From assembly GCF_019392245.1 (NCBI RefSeq), contig NZ_JAHXRL010000003.1, positions 372,001-436,000 of the forward strand: a DNA stretch of 64,000 nucleotides, written 5' to 3'. This DNA is from Sulfitobacter sp. CW3 (GTDB lineage: Bacteria; Pseudomonadota; Alphaproteobacteria; Rhodobacterales; Rhodobacteraceae). Shown piece after piece: positions 34,147-43,164 of the stretch. A program made the position numbers and the translations under genes. Below the pieces are notes generated by a model. It did not search any database, had not been told where the DNA came from, and saw only the letters and a program-made list of their open reading frames with translations. Position 1 is the first letter of the stretch; every line of letters starts with the position of its first letter.

Positions 34147-35016
34147 TCAAAACCACTGCCCCGGTTCAATCAGCCCCAAGTCCAGCAACTGACGTGAATG
34201 CCATTCAAAGGCGGCGGAGTTGTGCCATTTGAAGGTTTGGATATCGAACGTGCTGCCGGGGTTCTTTTTCAGGGCTTTGGCTGTGCGGAACGAGCAGATG
34301 GCGGCGGTGATATTGTGGTGCCACGGGCAGGAATAGGTGTTGTATTCCTCGTCGTTAAAGGTGTGATCGGCGCGGATGCGCAGGCCGGGTTTGGCGCGGA
34401 ATAGCGAAATGCGGTCGATCTTGCGGCGCGCGGGGGGCACGTGTTCCTCAAAGCGCCAGCGCAATCCGCCAAAGAAATCCAGTTGGCGATCTTTGGGGTG
34501 GTTCGACGGCGTGCCATCGGGGCGGGCCTGCGCGTAATAGCCCGACCGGTCCAGATGGGCGCAATCCAGCGACACGGCGTCGGGTTGGGCCGTCAGATCA
34601 TCGGCATATAGGTCGATCACATAGGACAGCATCGCATCGCGGCGTTCTTCGCTGTGAAAGGCGAGCATCTCAATGATGTTGCGGGTCTCGCAAAACGGAT
34701 AGAACAGGTATTCGGCGTTGTAGCAGTAATACAGCCATTGGCCGCTGGTGGCCTCAATCATGCGGTTGATCACCGTCTCCATCGCGTGGTCTTGGGCCAT
34801 GGAATAATCCACCCTGATCACCAGCTCTTCGACGTCGCGGGCCAGTTCAAAGGCCGCGGGCATGAAAGCGATAACTGTGGCAAAACCCAATTGATGGTGG
34901 TGGCGCAGGGCGGTGTCGACCTCGACATCATCTTCGACCAGAACCATCGCAATCGGCCCGAGGGCCAGCGCGTCTTTGCCATCGGTCAGAAAATGATCAA
35001 GGCTGCGATAGTGCAT
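34147..35016 (-). CDS. Glycosyltransferase family 2-like protein
   Basis: A 289-aa soluble protein found upstream of miaB in roseobacters, often labelled glycosyltransferase family 2. The N-terminal part (IAMVLVEDDVEVDTALRHHH, then FATVIAF and MAQDHAMETVI) has the alternating strand-helix pattern of a GT-A fold, but a clear DxD is not obvious; VEDD/VEVD are the nearest acidic pairs. There is no membrane segment. The label is tentative, and donor and acceptor are unknown. Confidence 0.6.
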   Translation of the reverse strand: MHYRSLDHFLTDGKDALALGPIAMVLVEDDVEVDTALRHHHQLGFATVIAFMPAAFELARDVEELVIRVDYSMAQDHAMETVINRMIEATSGQWLYYCYNAEYLFYPFCETRNIIEMLAFHSEERRDAMLSYVIDLYADDLTAQPDAVSLDCAHLDRSGYYAQARPDGTPSNHPKDRQLDFFGGLRWRFEEHVPPARRKIDRISLFRAKPGLRIRADHTFNDEEYNTYSCPWHHNITAAICSFRTAKALKKNPGSTFDIQTFKWHNSAAFEWHSRQLLDLGLIEPGQWF

Positions 35017-35130
35017 GGGGACCTATTCGTTTATGCGACCCTCTTTAAATCAGCCAAATCGGCACGCATTGCAAGAGAACGCTGGCGCTGCTAGACCGCG
35101 ATTTTGCACATCGTAACAACGGACCTTGCC

Positions 35131-36450
35131 ATGACCGCGCCAAAAAAGCTGTTCATCAAAACCTATGGGTGCCAGATGAACGTTTACGACAGTGAACGCA
35201 TGGCCGAGGCCTTGGGCGACAGCTATGTCGAGACCAAGACGGCGGATGACGCTGATATGATCTTGCTTAATACCTGCCACATCCGTGAAAAAGCCGCCGA
35301 AAAGGTGTATTCTGAACTTGGTCGTTTGAAGCCGCTTAAGGCGTTGAACCCCGATCTGAAAATCGGTGTTGCCGGCTGCGTCGCCCAGGCCGAAGGGGCC
35401 GAGATCATGCGCCGCCAGCCCGCCGTCGATCTGGTGGTCGGGCCGCAATCCTATCATCGGCTCCCCGCGATGGAGGCCCGCGTGCGCAGTGGTCAAACCG
35501 CGCTGGACACGGATTTCCCCGAGGAAGACAAATTCGAAAAGATGAAAGGCCGCGGCAAAGCAGTTCGTGCGCCTTCGGCATTTCTGACCGTGCAGGAAGG
35601 CTGCGATAAATTCTGCGCCTTTTGCGTTGTTCCCTATACCCGTGGTGCCGAAGTATCGCGCCCCGCCACCCGCGTGCTGACCGAAGCGCGCGAGCTGGTG
35701 GAAAACGGCGTGCGCGAGATCACCCTGCTGGGCCAGAACGTCAACGCCTATCACGGTGCCGGATCCGAGGGTGCGGATTACACGCTGGCCCGCCTGATCC
35801 GCGAGCTGGCCAAAGTCGACGGGTTGGAGCGTATCCGCTATACCACCAGCCACCCCAACGACATGGATGACGCGCTGATCGCCGCCCATGGCGAGGTCGA
35901 CAAGCTGATGCCCTATCTACACCTGCCCGTGCAATCGGGGTCAGACCGCATTCTGAAACGGATGAACCGCAGCCACACCGCCGACAGCTATCTGCGTCTG
36001 ATCGAACGTATCCGCGACGCGCGGCCAGATATTGTGATGTCGGGTGATTTCATCGTGGGCTTCCCCGAAGAAACCGATGCCGATTTCGAGGCGACGATGG
36101 ATTTGGTCCGCGAGGTCAAATACGGCTATGCCTATTCGTTTAAATATTCGACCCGTCCAGGCACCCCTGCGGCAGAGCGCGAACTGGTGGACGCCGCCGT
36201 CGCGGATGAGCGTTTGCAGCGCCTGCAAGGGCTGATCACGGAACAGCAACGCAGCATTCAAAATTCAATGGTCGGGCGCGACCTGTCGGTTCTGGTCGAA
36301 AAATCCGGGCGCGAAGCAGGGCAGATGGTCGGCAAATCAGAGTATCTGCATTCGGTTCATATCGATGATGCCACTGCCAAAGTCGGCGAAGTGGCCCGTG
36401 TAAGAATCGTCGATGCAAAAACCAATTCCCTAACGGCGGTTGAGCGGTAG
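35131..36450 (+). CDS. miaB: tRNA-2-methylthio-N6-dimethylallyladenosine synthase
   Basis: Radical-SAM methylthiotransferase modifying A37 of tRNAs reading UNN codons. The 439-aa protein has the N-terminal UPF0004 cysteines ([36 protein letters not shown]), the radical-SAM triad in [16 protein letters not shown] and a C-terminal TRAM domain. ATG at 35131 is preferred over TTG at 35104. Confidence 0.95.
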   Translation: MTAPKKLFIKTYGCQMNVYDSERMAEALGDSYVETKTADDADMILLNTCHIREKAAEKVYSELGRLKPLKALNPDLKIGVAGCVAQAEGAEIMRRQPAVDLVVGPQSYHRLPAMEARVRSGQTALDTDFPEEDKFEKMKGRGKAVRAPSAFLTVQEGCDKFCAFCVVPYTRGAEVSRPATRVLTEARELVENGVREITLLGQNVNAYHGAGSEGADYTLARLIRELAKVDGLERIRYTTSHPNDMDDALIAAHGEVDKLMPYLHLPVQSGSDRILKRMNRSHTADSYLRLIERIRDARPDIVMSGDFIVGFPEETDADFEATMDLVREVKYGYAYSFKYSTRPGTPAAERELVDAAVADERLQRLQGLITEQQRSIQNSMVGRDLSVLVEKSGREAGQMVGKSEYLHSVHIDDATAKVGEVARVRIVDAKTNSLTAVER

Positions 36451-36689
36451 CTCTTGCGTATTGTCAGCAGTTTTGTGGTAAATCCTGCATATAAGATGGC
36501 ATTGTAACGCTACAGCATGAAATTTGGCCAAACATGGCCCCAATATGGCACAGCTAGCGGTTTTCAGACTTCACAGGCTCAGTTTTACCTCCTATCCTCA
36601 CCATATATTGCGAGGGGCCCTGCTGTGCTGCGCAGCGATGGTATTTTCGCCAAAGTATAAGTTGAAGAATAAGATAGGGAACGAGGGCT

Positions 36690-37265
36690 GTGTTAAACAC
36701 AATTTCCAAAGCACTTCGGCTGTTCGCGGGGGCACTTGTTGCCGCGACATTCGTATTTCAGGCATCTGCTGCTGATGCACAAACAAGATCACAAATGGGC
36801 CGTGACAAGGGCCAGTATATCCCCGGAATTTGGGTCGATCCCGATGGCTGTGAACATTGGGCTATGGATGATGGTGCCGAAGGGTACATGACGCCCCACG
36901 TGACCCGTCAGGGCATTCCGGTTTGTCGCCGCGGAAACGTTTGCGGTGTCATGAACACCGATCAGTTTTTCGCGACCGACAGCTACCGCATCAACGCCCC
37001 GGGCAAGCAACGTCTGGCGCAGTTTTTCCAATCCACTGGTGCGATTTCCTATATCATCACGGGCCACACAGACAGCCGCGCTTCGGATGAATATAACATG
37101 CGTCTTTCGCTGAACCGGGCAAATGCCGTTGCAGCGGTCGCGACGCAATCGGGCGTGCGGATCGCAGATGTTCGTGGTTACGGCGAACGTATGCCTGCTG
37201 CATCGAACGGGTCCGCCGCAGGCATGGGCAAGAACCGCCGCGTCGAGATTATCTGCATTCGCTAA
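36690..37265 (+). CDS. OmpA-family outer-membrane protein with GIWVDPxGC domain
   Basis: A 191-aa exported protein with a signal peptide (about 1-30, ALVAATFVFQASAADA). A short N-terminal domain (about 46-80) begins GIWVDPDGCEHWAMDDGAEG and ends GIPVC, and the C-terminal OmpA peptidoglycan-binding domain (about 90-191) has TGHTDSRASDEYNMRLSLNR and GKNRRVEI. It starts with GTG at 36690 behind GAGGGC. The next gene carries the same N-terminal domain on a lipoprotein. It should anchor the outer membrane to peptidoglycan; the first domain has no name I know. Confidence 0.85.
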   Translation: MLNTISKALRLFAGALVAATFVFQASAADAQTRSQMGRDKGQYIPGIWVDPDGCEHWAMDDGAEGYMTPHVTRQGIPVCRRGNVCGVMNTDQFFATDSYRINAPGKQRLAQFFQSTGAISYIITGHTDSRASDEYNMRLSLNRANAVAAVATQSGVRIADVRGYGERMPAASNGSAAGMGKNRRVEIICIR

Positions 37266-37271
37266 GAGGAC

Positions 37272-37595
37272 ATGAACGTGCTTAAAATGAAAATTATATT
37301 GGTCACCGCCTGTGCTCTTAGCCTGACAGCATGCGCTGATGCGGGGAATATCTTCGGTAAATCCGCCGACAAAAGCTATGATGGTGGCCCCGGCAGAAAA
37401 AGCCTGAGCCAGCTCAAGGCCGGTATCTGGGTTGATCCCGTGGGCTGTGATCATTGGATCATCGATGACGGCGTCGAAGGGTACCTGAGCCAACGTTTGG
37501 ATAAATACGGCAAGCCGGTTTGTTCAGGCGTCGCAGAGCCGACCTTTACGGCTGGCGACTTTAGCAGTGGTGCTACGATCAGGGATCCGAACTGA
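37272..37595 (+). CDS. Lipoprotein sharing the GIWVDPxGC domain
   Basis: A 107-aa protein with a lipobox (ALSLTAC, Cys at residue 17), so it is expected to be lipid-anchored. Its core GIWVDPVGCDHWIIDDGVEG to GKPVC lines up with the domain in the OmpA gene 6 nt upstream, including two cysteines, HW and DDGxEGY. It lacks the OmpA domain. The pair is co-transcribed and ends at a terminator. Function is unknown; two proteins with the same domain in one envelope suggest mutual or common-ligand binding. Confidence 0.8.
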   Translation: MNVLKMKIILVTACALSLTACADAGNIFGKSADKSYDGGPGRKSLSQLKAGIWVDPVGCDHWIIDDGVEGYLSQRLDKYGKPVCSGVAEPTFTAGDFSSGATIRDPN

Positions 37596-37620
37596 TTTTT
37601 TGTGCAAATACATCATTTCA

Positions 37621-37650
37621 GGCCGGGGCGTTCACGCTCCGGCCTTTTTT
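37621..37650 (+). terminator. Intrinsic terminator of the OmpA/lipoprotein operon
   Basis: GGCCGGGGCG (37621-37630) pairs with CGCTCCGGCC (37635-37644), including one G-U pair, around a TTCA loop, followed by six T. Confidence 0.88.
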
Positions 37651-37724
37651 GTCTCAAACCGGGGTATTCAACCGGTCCATAAGCCCCATATAGATGAATA
37701 TACACTTCAGAATAGGAACAGGCA

Positions 37725-38732
37725 TTGACGTCCACTGATATCTCCCCCCCGTCGATCAACAGCGCGCGCTTGCTGGAATTCCAAGACAACCGTTTGCTGA
37801 TTGATCTGTGCGGCGCATATGACGCGCATCTGGCTGCGATCGAAAAGTCACTCGGCGTGCAGATCGTGCGACGTGGCAATCAGCTTTCGCTCATCGGTGA
37901 TGACGATACGACCGCGCGCGCCGAAACCGTGCTGAACGCGTTATATGCGCGCCTCGAAGGCGGGCGTACCGTTGAACCTGCAGATGTGGAAAGCATGCTG
38001 CGCATGGGGGATTCCGCCGCCGGCACAGGTGTGCGTGCGGGCGACCAGATCGAAATGCCGATCTTGGACGGGATCGAAATCCAGACCCGCAAGAAACGCG
38101 TCGAACCACGCACGGCTGCACAAAAGGACTATGTTCAATCTCTGTTCGATAATGAACTGGCCTTTGGCATCGGCCCTGCGGGCACCGGCAAAACCTATCT
38201 TGCCGTGGCTGTGGGCGTGTCGATGTTCATCGGTGGTCATGTCGACAAAATCATCCTGTCGCGTCCAGCGGTCGAAGCGGGCGAAAAACTGGGGTATCTG
38301 CCGGGCGACATGAAAGACAAGGTCGACCCCTACATGCAGCCGCTTTACGATGCGCTCAACGACTTCCTGCCCGGCAAACAGCTTGCCAAGCTGCTCGAGG
38401 ACAAGAAAATCGAAATCGCGCCGCTTGCCTTTATGCGCGGCAGAACCCTTTCAAATGCCTTTGTGGTGTTGGACGAGGCGCAAAACGCCACCTCGATGCA
38501 GATGAAAATGTTCCTCACACGTCTGGGTGAAGGCTCGCGGATGGTGATCACCGGGGACCGCACGCAAATCGATTTGCCGCGCGGTGTCCCATCAGGCCTG
38601 CAAGATGCCGAACGGTTGCTGAAAACGATTCCCAAAATCAGCTTCAACTATTTCACCTCCAAAGACGTGGTGCGCCACCCCTTGGTGGCTGCAATCATCG
38701 AAGCCTACGAAGCAGATACCGGTCACAGCTAA
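37725..38732 (+). CDS. phoH: PhoH family ATPase
   Basis: A 335-aa PhoH-type P-loop protein: Walker A GPAGTGKTYLAVAV and Walker B FVVLDEAQNA, with LTRLGEGSRMVITGD behind it. PhoH-like proteins are RNA-linked ATPases that occur with ybeY. The start appears to be TTG at 37725, with AGGAACAGG just before it; there is no early ATG in frame. It leads the phoH-ybeY-corC-lnt run. Confidence 0.92.
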   Translation: MTSTDISPPSINSARLLEFQDNRLLIDLCGAYDAHLAAIEKSLGVQIVRRGNQLSLIGDDDTTARAETVLNALYARLEGGRTVEPADVESMLRMGDSAAGTGVRAGDQIEMPILDGIEIQTRKKRVEPRTAAQKDYVQSLFDNELAFGIGPAGTGKTYLAVAVGVSMFIGGHVDKIILSRPAVEAGEKLGYLPGDMKDKVDPYMQPLYDALNDFLPGKQLAKLLEDKKIEIAPLAFMRGRTLSNAFVVLDEAQNATSMQMKMFLTRLGEGSRMVITGDRTQIDLPRGVPSGLQDAERLLKTIPKISFNYFTSKDVVRHPLVAAIIEAYEADTGHS

Positions 38733-38745
38733 TGCCCGCTTTTAC

Positions 38746-38792
38746 TTTCATTTTGCCAAATAAACTCCGGGGGTCCGGGGGCTGGCCCCCGG
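38746..38792 (+). repeat. Box-2 element with G/C hairpin (copy 3)
   Basis: TTTCATTTTGCCAAATAAAC(TC) (38746-38767) is followed by CCGGGGGC (38775-38782) paired with GCCCCCGG (38785-38792) across TG. It sits between phoH and ybeY, inside an otherwise co-directional run. Confidence 0.7.
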
Positions 38793-38802
38793 TCTACCCT
38801 CT

Positions 38803-39318
38803 ATGAACACGCTCGACATCGCCGTGGAAGATCCCCGCTGGCACGATCTGGGCCTTGAAACCCTTGCCGCCCTCGCGATCACTGCGGCCCTGACGCATCT
38901 GGCCATTGATCCCGATCTGGCCGAGGTCTCCATTCTTGCCTGTGACGACGGTCGCATCGCAGACCTAAACGCCGATTTTCGCGGCAAACCGCAGCCGACA
39001 AATGTCCTCAGCTGGCCCTCCGACGAACGTGGTGCAGAGCACGACGGCGGCAATCCGCTGCCGGTTGAACCCGACTTTGACGGCGCGTTGGAACTGGGCG
39101 ATATCGCGATTTCCTATGATACATGCGCGTCCGAGGCCGAAATTGCAGGGAAATCAATGGCGCACCATGTCTCGCATTTGACGGTTCACGGATTGCTTCA
39201 CCTTTTGGGCTATGATCACGAGCGTGACGCGGATGCAACGCTCATGGAACGGATCGAAGTCGAAATACTTGGCAAATTGGGCATTGATGACCCATATAGA
39301 GATCACGCAAGCGCGTAG
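38803..39318 (+). CDS. ybeY: Endoribonuclease YbeY (rRNA maturation)
   Basis: Zinc-dependent endoribonuclease for 16S rRNA 3' processing and ribosome quality control. The 171-aa chain carries the three metal histidines in HGLLHLLGYDHERD, with GDIAISYDT upstream. The long N-terminal part (about 1-50) is usual in Alphaproteobacteria. Its place beside phoH and corC is conserved. Confidence 0.93.
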   Translation: MNTLDIAVEDPRWHDLGLETLAALAITAALTHLAIDPDLAEVSILACDDGRIADLNADFRGKPQPTNVLSWPSDERGAEHDGGNPLPVEPDFDGALELGDIAISYDTCASEAEIAGKSMAHHVSHLTVHGLLHLLGYDHERDADATLMERIEVEILGKLGIDDPYRDHASA

Positions 39319-39347
39319 CTTGCCTTAACAAATAAAGACAGGACCCG

Positions 39348-40253
39348 ATGGGCGATACAGACGGATCATCTGAGGCGGCGCAGAGCGCGCAGCTTGAGGA
39401 CGAATTTGAGAGCATAGAAACCGTTGAAGAAGACGCACCAAAGTCAGGTGGTTTCTTTTCCCGCGTTATTGGCGCGCTCAGCGCACCCGAGGGCACCGAA
39501 GAGGACGATACCGTTTCTCCGCAGGCCGATAGGTTGTCGGCGCGCGGTATGATGAACCTGCGCCGCATGCGGGTGGATGACGTTGCCATCCCCAAGGCGG
39601 ATATCACGGCGGTGCCTATCACCTCGACGATGGACGAACTTGTGGCGGTGTTCAAAGACAGCGGTCTGACACGTCTGCCGGTCTATGATGGCACGCTTGA
39701 TACGCCGGTTGGCATGGCCCACCTGAAAGACCTTGCCTTGACCTACGGGTTTAATGCCAAGACGGATGACTTTGATTTGCGCTCCATGCTGCGCCCGCTG
39801 GTGTTTGTGCCGCCCTCGATGACGATTGGCGTCCTGCTGACCAAGATGCAGGCGGAACGGCGTCACATGGCGCTTGTCATTGATGAATATGGCGGTGTCG
39901 ACGGGCTGGTCACCATCGAGGACCTGATCGAACAGGTCATCGGCGAGATCGAAGACGAACATGACGTTGACGAAGGCAAAAACTGGACGATTGAAAAGCC
40001 CGGTTGTTATATCGCTCTCGCCAAGACGCCTTTGACGGATTTCGAGGCCGAGATCGGTCATTCCCTGACCGACCATGACGATGTCGACGAAGAGGAAATC
40101 GACACGTTAGGTGGGCTTGTGTTTATGCTGTCGGGCCGTGTGCCGACCCGCGGCGAAATCGTTGTGCATCCGGACGGGCCTGAATTCGAAGTGATCGATG
40201 CCGATCCGCGCCGCATCAAGCGCCTTCGCGTGCGTGTCGCCGGGGCAGCTTAA
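39348..40253 (+). CDS. CorC/HlyC-family CBS-domain protein
   Basis: A 301-aa cytoplasmic protein with two CBS domains (about 75-200: VPITSTMDELVAVFKDSGLT and HMALVIDEYGGVDGLVTIED) and a C-terminal transporter-associated CorC_HlyC domain (about 215-298). There is no DUF21 membrane domain, so it is the CorC rather than the CorB form, implicated in Mg2+/Co2+ efflux. Its stop overlaps the lnt start by 1 nt. Confidence 0.9.
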   Translation: MGDTDGSSEAAQSAQLEDEFESIETVEEDAPKSGGFFSRVIGALSAPEGTEEDDTVSPQADRLSARGMMNLRRMRVDDVAIPKADITAVPITSTMDELVAVFKDSGLTRLPVYDGTLDTPVGMAHLKDLALTYGFNAKTDDFDLRSMLRPLVFVPPSMTIGVLLTKMQAERRHMALVIDEYGGVDGLVTIEDLIEQVIGEIEDEHDVDEGKNWTIEKPGCYIALAKTPLTDFEAEIGHSLTDHDDVDEEEIDTLGGLVFMLSGRVPTRGEIVVHPDGPEFEVIDADPRRIKRLRVRVAGAA

Positions 40254-41770
40254 TGTCACCACAAGCGGCGGCTTGGCTGCGTTTTGCGGCAGCCGTTGGG
40301 GCAGGGACCGTGGCCGCATTGGGCCAAGCGCCCTATGACCTGCCGCTTTTGCTGTTGCTGGGATTGGTGGTCGCGATCAACCTGTTCCAGCACAGCGCGC
40401 GCCCATGGCAAGCCGCTGCAATCGGGTGGGGCTTTGCTTTCGGGTATTTCCTGCATGGCTGGTTGTGGCTGCTATCGCCATTTATGGTCGATCCTGAACG
40501 GTACGCGTGGATGGCCCCCTTTGCGCTGGTCGGCATGTGTGGCGGGCTGGCGCTGTTTTGGGCTGTGGCATTTGGCGTGTCCCGCCGCGTGTCTGACCGC
40601 GTTTGGCCGTTGATCTTTTTCCTATCCGCCGCCGAAATACTGCGGGGATATCTGTTTACCGGCTTCCCTTGGGGGATGTTCAGTCAAAGCTTGGTTGATG
40701 TCTGGCCGGGCCAAGGGCTGGCCCTTGTGGGCCCCTACGGCATGACGCTGGTGTTTGTTGCGACTGCGGCTGTATTTACGCATCCGGTAGGCGCTGCGTT
40801 CACAAATCGCTTTGCGATATGGGCTGTCCGCCTCATGGTTCTGGTGGCGCTTGTTGTGCCCTTCGGCGCAGGGCCATCCGCCCTAACGGAAAGCACCGTG
40901 CGACTGGTCCAACCCAACGCGGCCCAAAAGGACAAATGGGACCCTGTCAAAATAACAGAATTCTACGAGCGGCAATTGGAGTATACCAGCGCGCCGCCTG
41001 CGGTTGCCGGTGCCACGCCTGATCTGATCTTGTGGGCGGAAACCGCGATCCCGTGGCCCTTGGACATGGCCGATGGCGCGCTCAGCCAGATAAGCTTTGC
41101 CGCGGGCGGTGCCCCAGTGTTCTTAGGGGTGCAGCGCCGCGACGGGATGCAGTATTATAATTCGGCAGTGTTGCTGGGGCCATCGGGGGGCGTCATCCAG
41201 ACCTATGACAAGCACCATCTGGTGCCGTTTGGCGAATATATCCCCTTTGGCAACGTCATGGCCAAACTCGGAATTCGCAGTTTTGCCGCGCAGCTTGGCA
41301 ACGGGTATTCCTCGGGGCGCGGTCCGGCGCTGATCGATTTGGGCGCGCTTGGCCGTGCCTTGCCGCTGATTTGTTACGAGGCCGTGTTCGCGCGCGATGT
41401 AAACGGGGCCCCCGAACGCCCGGCATTTCTGATGCAACTTACAAATGACGCGTGGTTCGGCACCGGGCAGGGGCCGCTGCAACATCTGGCCCAGGCCAGA
41501 ATGCGCGCCATTGAACAAGGGCTGCCAATGGCGCGGGTGGCCAACACAGGCGTGTCGGCGATGATTGATCCCAAGGGGCGGCTGACCGACAGCCTTGCCT
41601 TGAATACGGCGGGGTTTTTAGACGTCGCTTTGCCGCAACCCCTCGCGCCGACACTCTATAGCCGGTTTGGCGAATGGCCGTTTTTGTTGGTGTTGCTGAT
41701 TGGCTTGGGCTGCGCGCTCTTGTTGCGCCGCCGAAAGTTACCATTTGACCCTCAGTACCGTCAAAGTTAA
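40253..41770 (+). CDS. lnt: Apolipoprotein N-acyltransferase
   Basis: Adds the third acyl chain to the N-terminal cysteine of lipoproteins at the inner membrane. The 505-aa protein has about seven membrane segments and a periplasmic nitrilase domain with the triad Glu (ILWAETAIPWP), Lys (TYDKHHLVPFGEYIP) and Cys (PLICYEAVF). It follows corC by a TAATG overlap. Confidence 0.94.
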   Translation: MSPQAAAWLRFAAAVGAGTVAALGQAPYDLPLLLLLGLVVAINLFQHSARPWQAAAIGWGFAFGYFLHGWLWLLSPFMVDPERYAWMAPFALVGMCGGLALFWAVAFGVSRRVSDRVWPLIFFLSAAEILRGYLFTGFPWGMFSQSLVDVWPGQGLALVGPYGMTLVFVATAAVFTHPVGAAFTNRFAIWAVRLMVLVALVVPFGAGPSALTESTVRLVQPNAAQKDKWDPVKITEFYERQLEYTSAPPAVAGATPDLILWAETAIPWPLDMADGALSQISFAAGGAPVFLGVQRRDGMQYYNSAVLLGPSGGVIQTYDKHHLVPFGEYIPFGNVMAKLGIRSFAAQLGNGYSSGRGPALIDLGALGRALPLICYEAVFARDVNGAPERPAFLMQLTNDAWFGTGQGPLQHLAQARMRAIEQGLPMARVANTGVSAMIDPKGRLTDSLALNTAGFLDVALPQPLAPTLYSRFGEWPFLLVLLIGLGCALLLRRRKLPFDPQYRQS

Positions 41771-41782
41771 GTCCGATGCACC

Positions 41783-41826
41783 GGCCACAACGGCTTCCTG
41801 ACGTGGCTATGAAATCTATTGGAGCA
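41783..41826 (+). ncRNA. SAM/SAH riboswitch upstream of metK
   Basis: The element matches the small SAM/SAH aptamer: stem GCCAC (41784-41788) / GTGGC (41803-41807), loop ACAACGGCTTCCTGACG, then after a linker ATTGGAGCA (41818-41826), which forms the pseudoknot and contains the metK ribosome site GGAG. The class is known upstream of metK in Rhodobacterales and shuts translation when SAM or SAH is high. Confidence 0.93.
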
Positions 41827-41830
41827 CTAC

Positions 41831-43015
41831 ATGTCCCGGAAAAACTATATATTTACTTCGGAATCCGTGTCCGAAGGCCATCCTGACAAGGTTTGCGACC
41901 GTATTTCGGACGCCGTTTTGGATGCATTTCTGACCGAAGAACCCGAAGCGCGCGTTGCGGCTGAAACATTTGCCACCACCAACCGGGTCGTTATCGGCGG
42001 CGAAGTGGGCCTGTCGAATAAAGACAAGCTGAGCGAATACATGGGCAAGATCGAAGATATCGCCCGCGCCTGTATCAAAGACATCGGCTATGAGCAGGAC
42101 AAGTTCCACCACGCGACATGCGAAGTGACCAACCTGCTGCACGAACAATCCGCCCATATCGCGCAGGGCGTCGATGCGTCCAGCGACAAGGAAGAAGGCG
42201 CTGGCGATCAGGGCATCATGTTTGGTTTCGCAACCACCGAAACGCCCGAGCTGATGCCAGCCCCGATCCATTATGCCCACGCGATCCTGCGCCGTTTGGC
42301 CGAAGTGCGCAAAGACGGCACCGAGCCGACGTTGCGCCCGGATGCGAAAAGCCAGCTGTCGGTCCGCTATGAAAATGGCAAACCGGTTGGTGTGTCTTCG
42401 ATCGTTTTGTCGACACAGCACGCGGACGAAGCACAAACAAGCGCGGATATCCGCGATATCGTCGAGCCCTATATCACCGAAGTCCTGCCCGAAGGTTGGA
42501 TTACCGCCGACACCGAATGGTGGGTGAACCCCACCGGTAAATTCGTTATTGGTGGCCCTGATGGCGACGCCGGCCTGACCGGACGCAAGATCATCGTCGA
42601 CACCTATGGCGGCTCGGCCCCCCATGGCGGCGGTGCATTTTCGGGTAAAGACCCGACAAAGGTTGACCGTTCGGCAGCCTATGTCGCGCGCTATCTGGCC
42701 AAAAACGTCGTGGCGGCAGGATTGGCTGAAAAATGCACGATCCAGCTGAGCTATGCGATTGGTGTGTCCAAACCGCTGTCGATCTATTGCGATACATTTG
42801 GCGGTGACGCTGATGTGGCGGATGCTGCGATTGAGCGCGCCATCGGCAAGATTATTGACCTGACCCCACGCGGTATCCGCGAGCATCTGCAACTGAACAA
42901 ACCGATCTACGAGCGCACAGCGGCCTATGGCCACTTTGGCCGTGCGCCCGAGGCTGATGGCGGTTTCAGCTGGGAAAAGACCGATCTGGTTGATGCGTTG
43001 AAGGCGGCCCTTTAA
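41831..43015 (+). CDS. metK: S-adenosylmethionine synthase
   Basis: Makes SAM from methionine and ATP. The 394-aa chain has [30 protein letters not shown] and [19 protein letters not shown], the P-loop-like motif. ATG at 41831 is fixed by GGAG at 41821 within the riboswitch; the longer frame is not supported. Expression should be set by the riboswitch, and it has its own terminator. Confidence 0.96.
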   Translation: MSRKNYIFTSESVSEGHPDKVCDRISDAVLDAFLTEEPEARVAAETFATTNRVVIGGEVGLSNKDKLSEYMGKIEDIARACIKDIGYEQDKFHHATCEVTNLLHEQSAHIAQGVDASSDKEEGAGDQGIMFGFATTETPELMPAPIHYAHAILRRLAEVRKDGTEPTLRPDAKSQLSVRYENGKPVGVSSIVLSTQHADEAQTSADIRDIVEPYITEVLPEGWITADTEWWVNPTGKFVIGGPDGDAGLTGRKIIVDTYGGSAPHGGGAFSGKDPTKVDRSAAYVARYLAKNVVAAGLAEKCTIQLSYAIGVSKPLSIYCDTFGGDADVADAAIERAIGKIIDLTPRGIREHLQLNKPIYERTAAYGHFGRAPEADGGFSWEKTDLVDALKAAL

Positions 43016-43057
43016 CGGCGGATACGGCATATCTGGCCACTGTGGCCCAACACGACA

Positions 43058-43087
43058 CGGACCGCTGATTGTATCAGTGGTCCGTTT
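43058..43087 (+). terminator. metK terminator
   Basis: CGGACCGCTGAT (43058-43069) pairs with ATCAGTGGTCCG (43073-43084), one G-U pair, loop TGT, followed by TTT. Confidence 0.8.
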
Positions 43088-43164
43088 CCATTCGGGGCAT
43101 AATGTCCGGGCCCCTTTGTCGCGGGCCGTTGCGCTGACACAAGTGTCAGGCTAAAGGCAACCGC

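Noticed and set aside
36451..36689. Possible small RNA between miaB and the OmpA gene
   Set aside because: Several short inverted repeats exist but there is no promoter-terminator pair, so no RNA can be supported.
41816..43030. 404-codon minus-strand frame opposite metK
   Set aside because: Antisense shadow covering metK and its riboswitch; the metK motifs are unambiguous on the plus strand.
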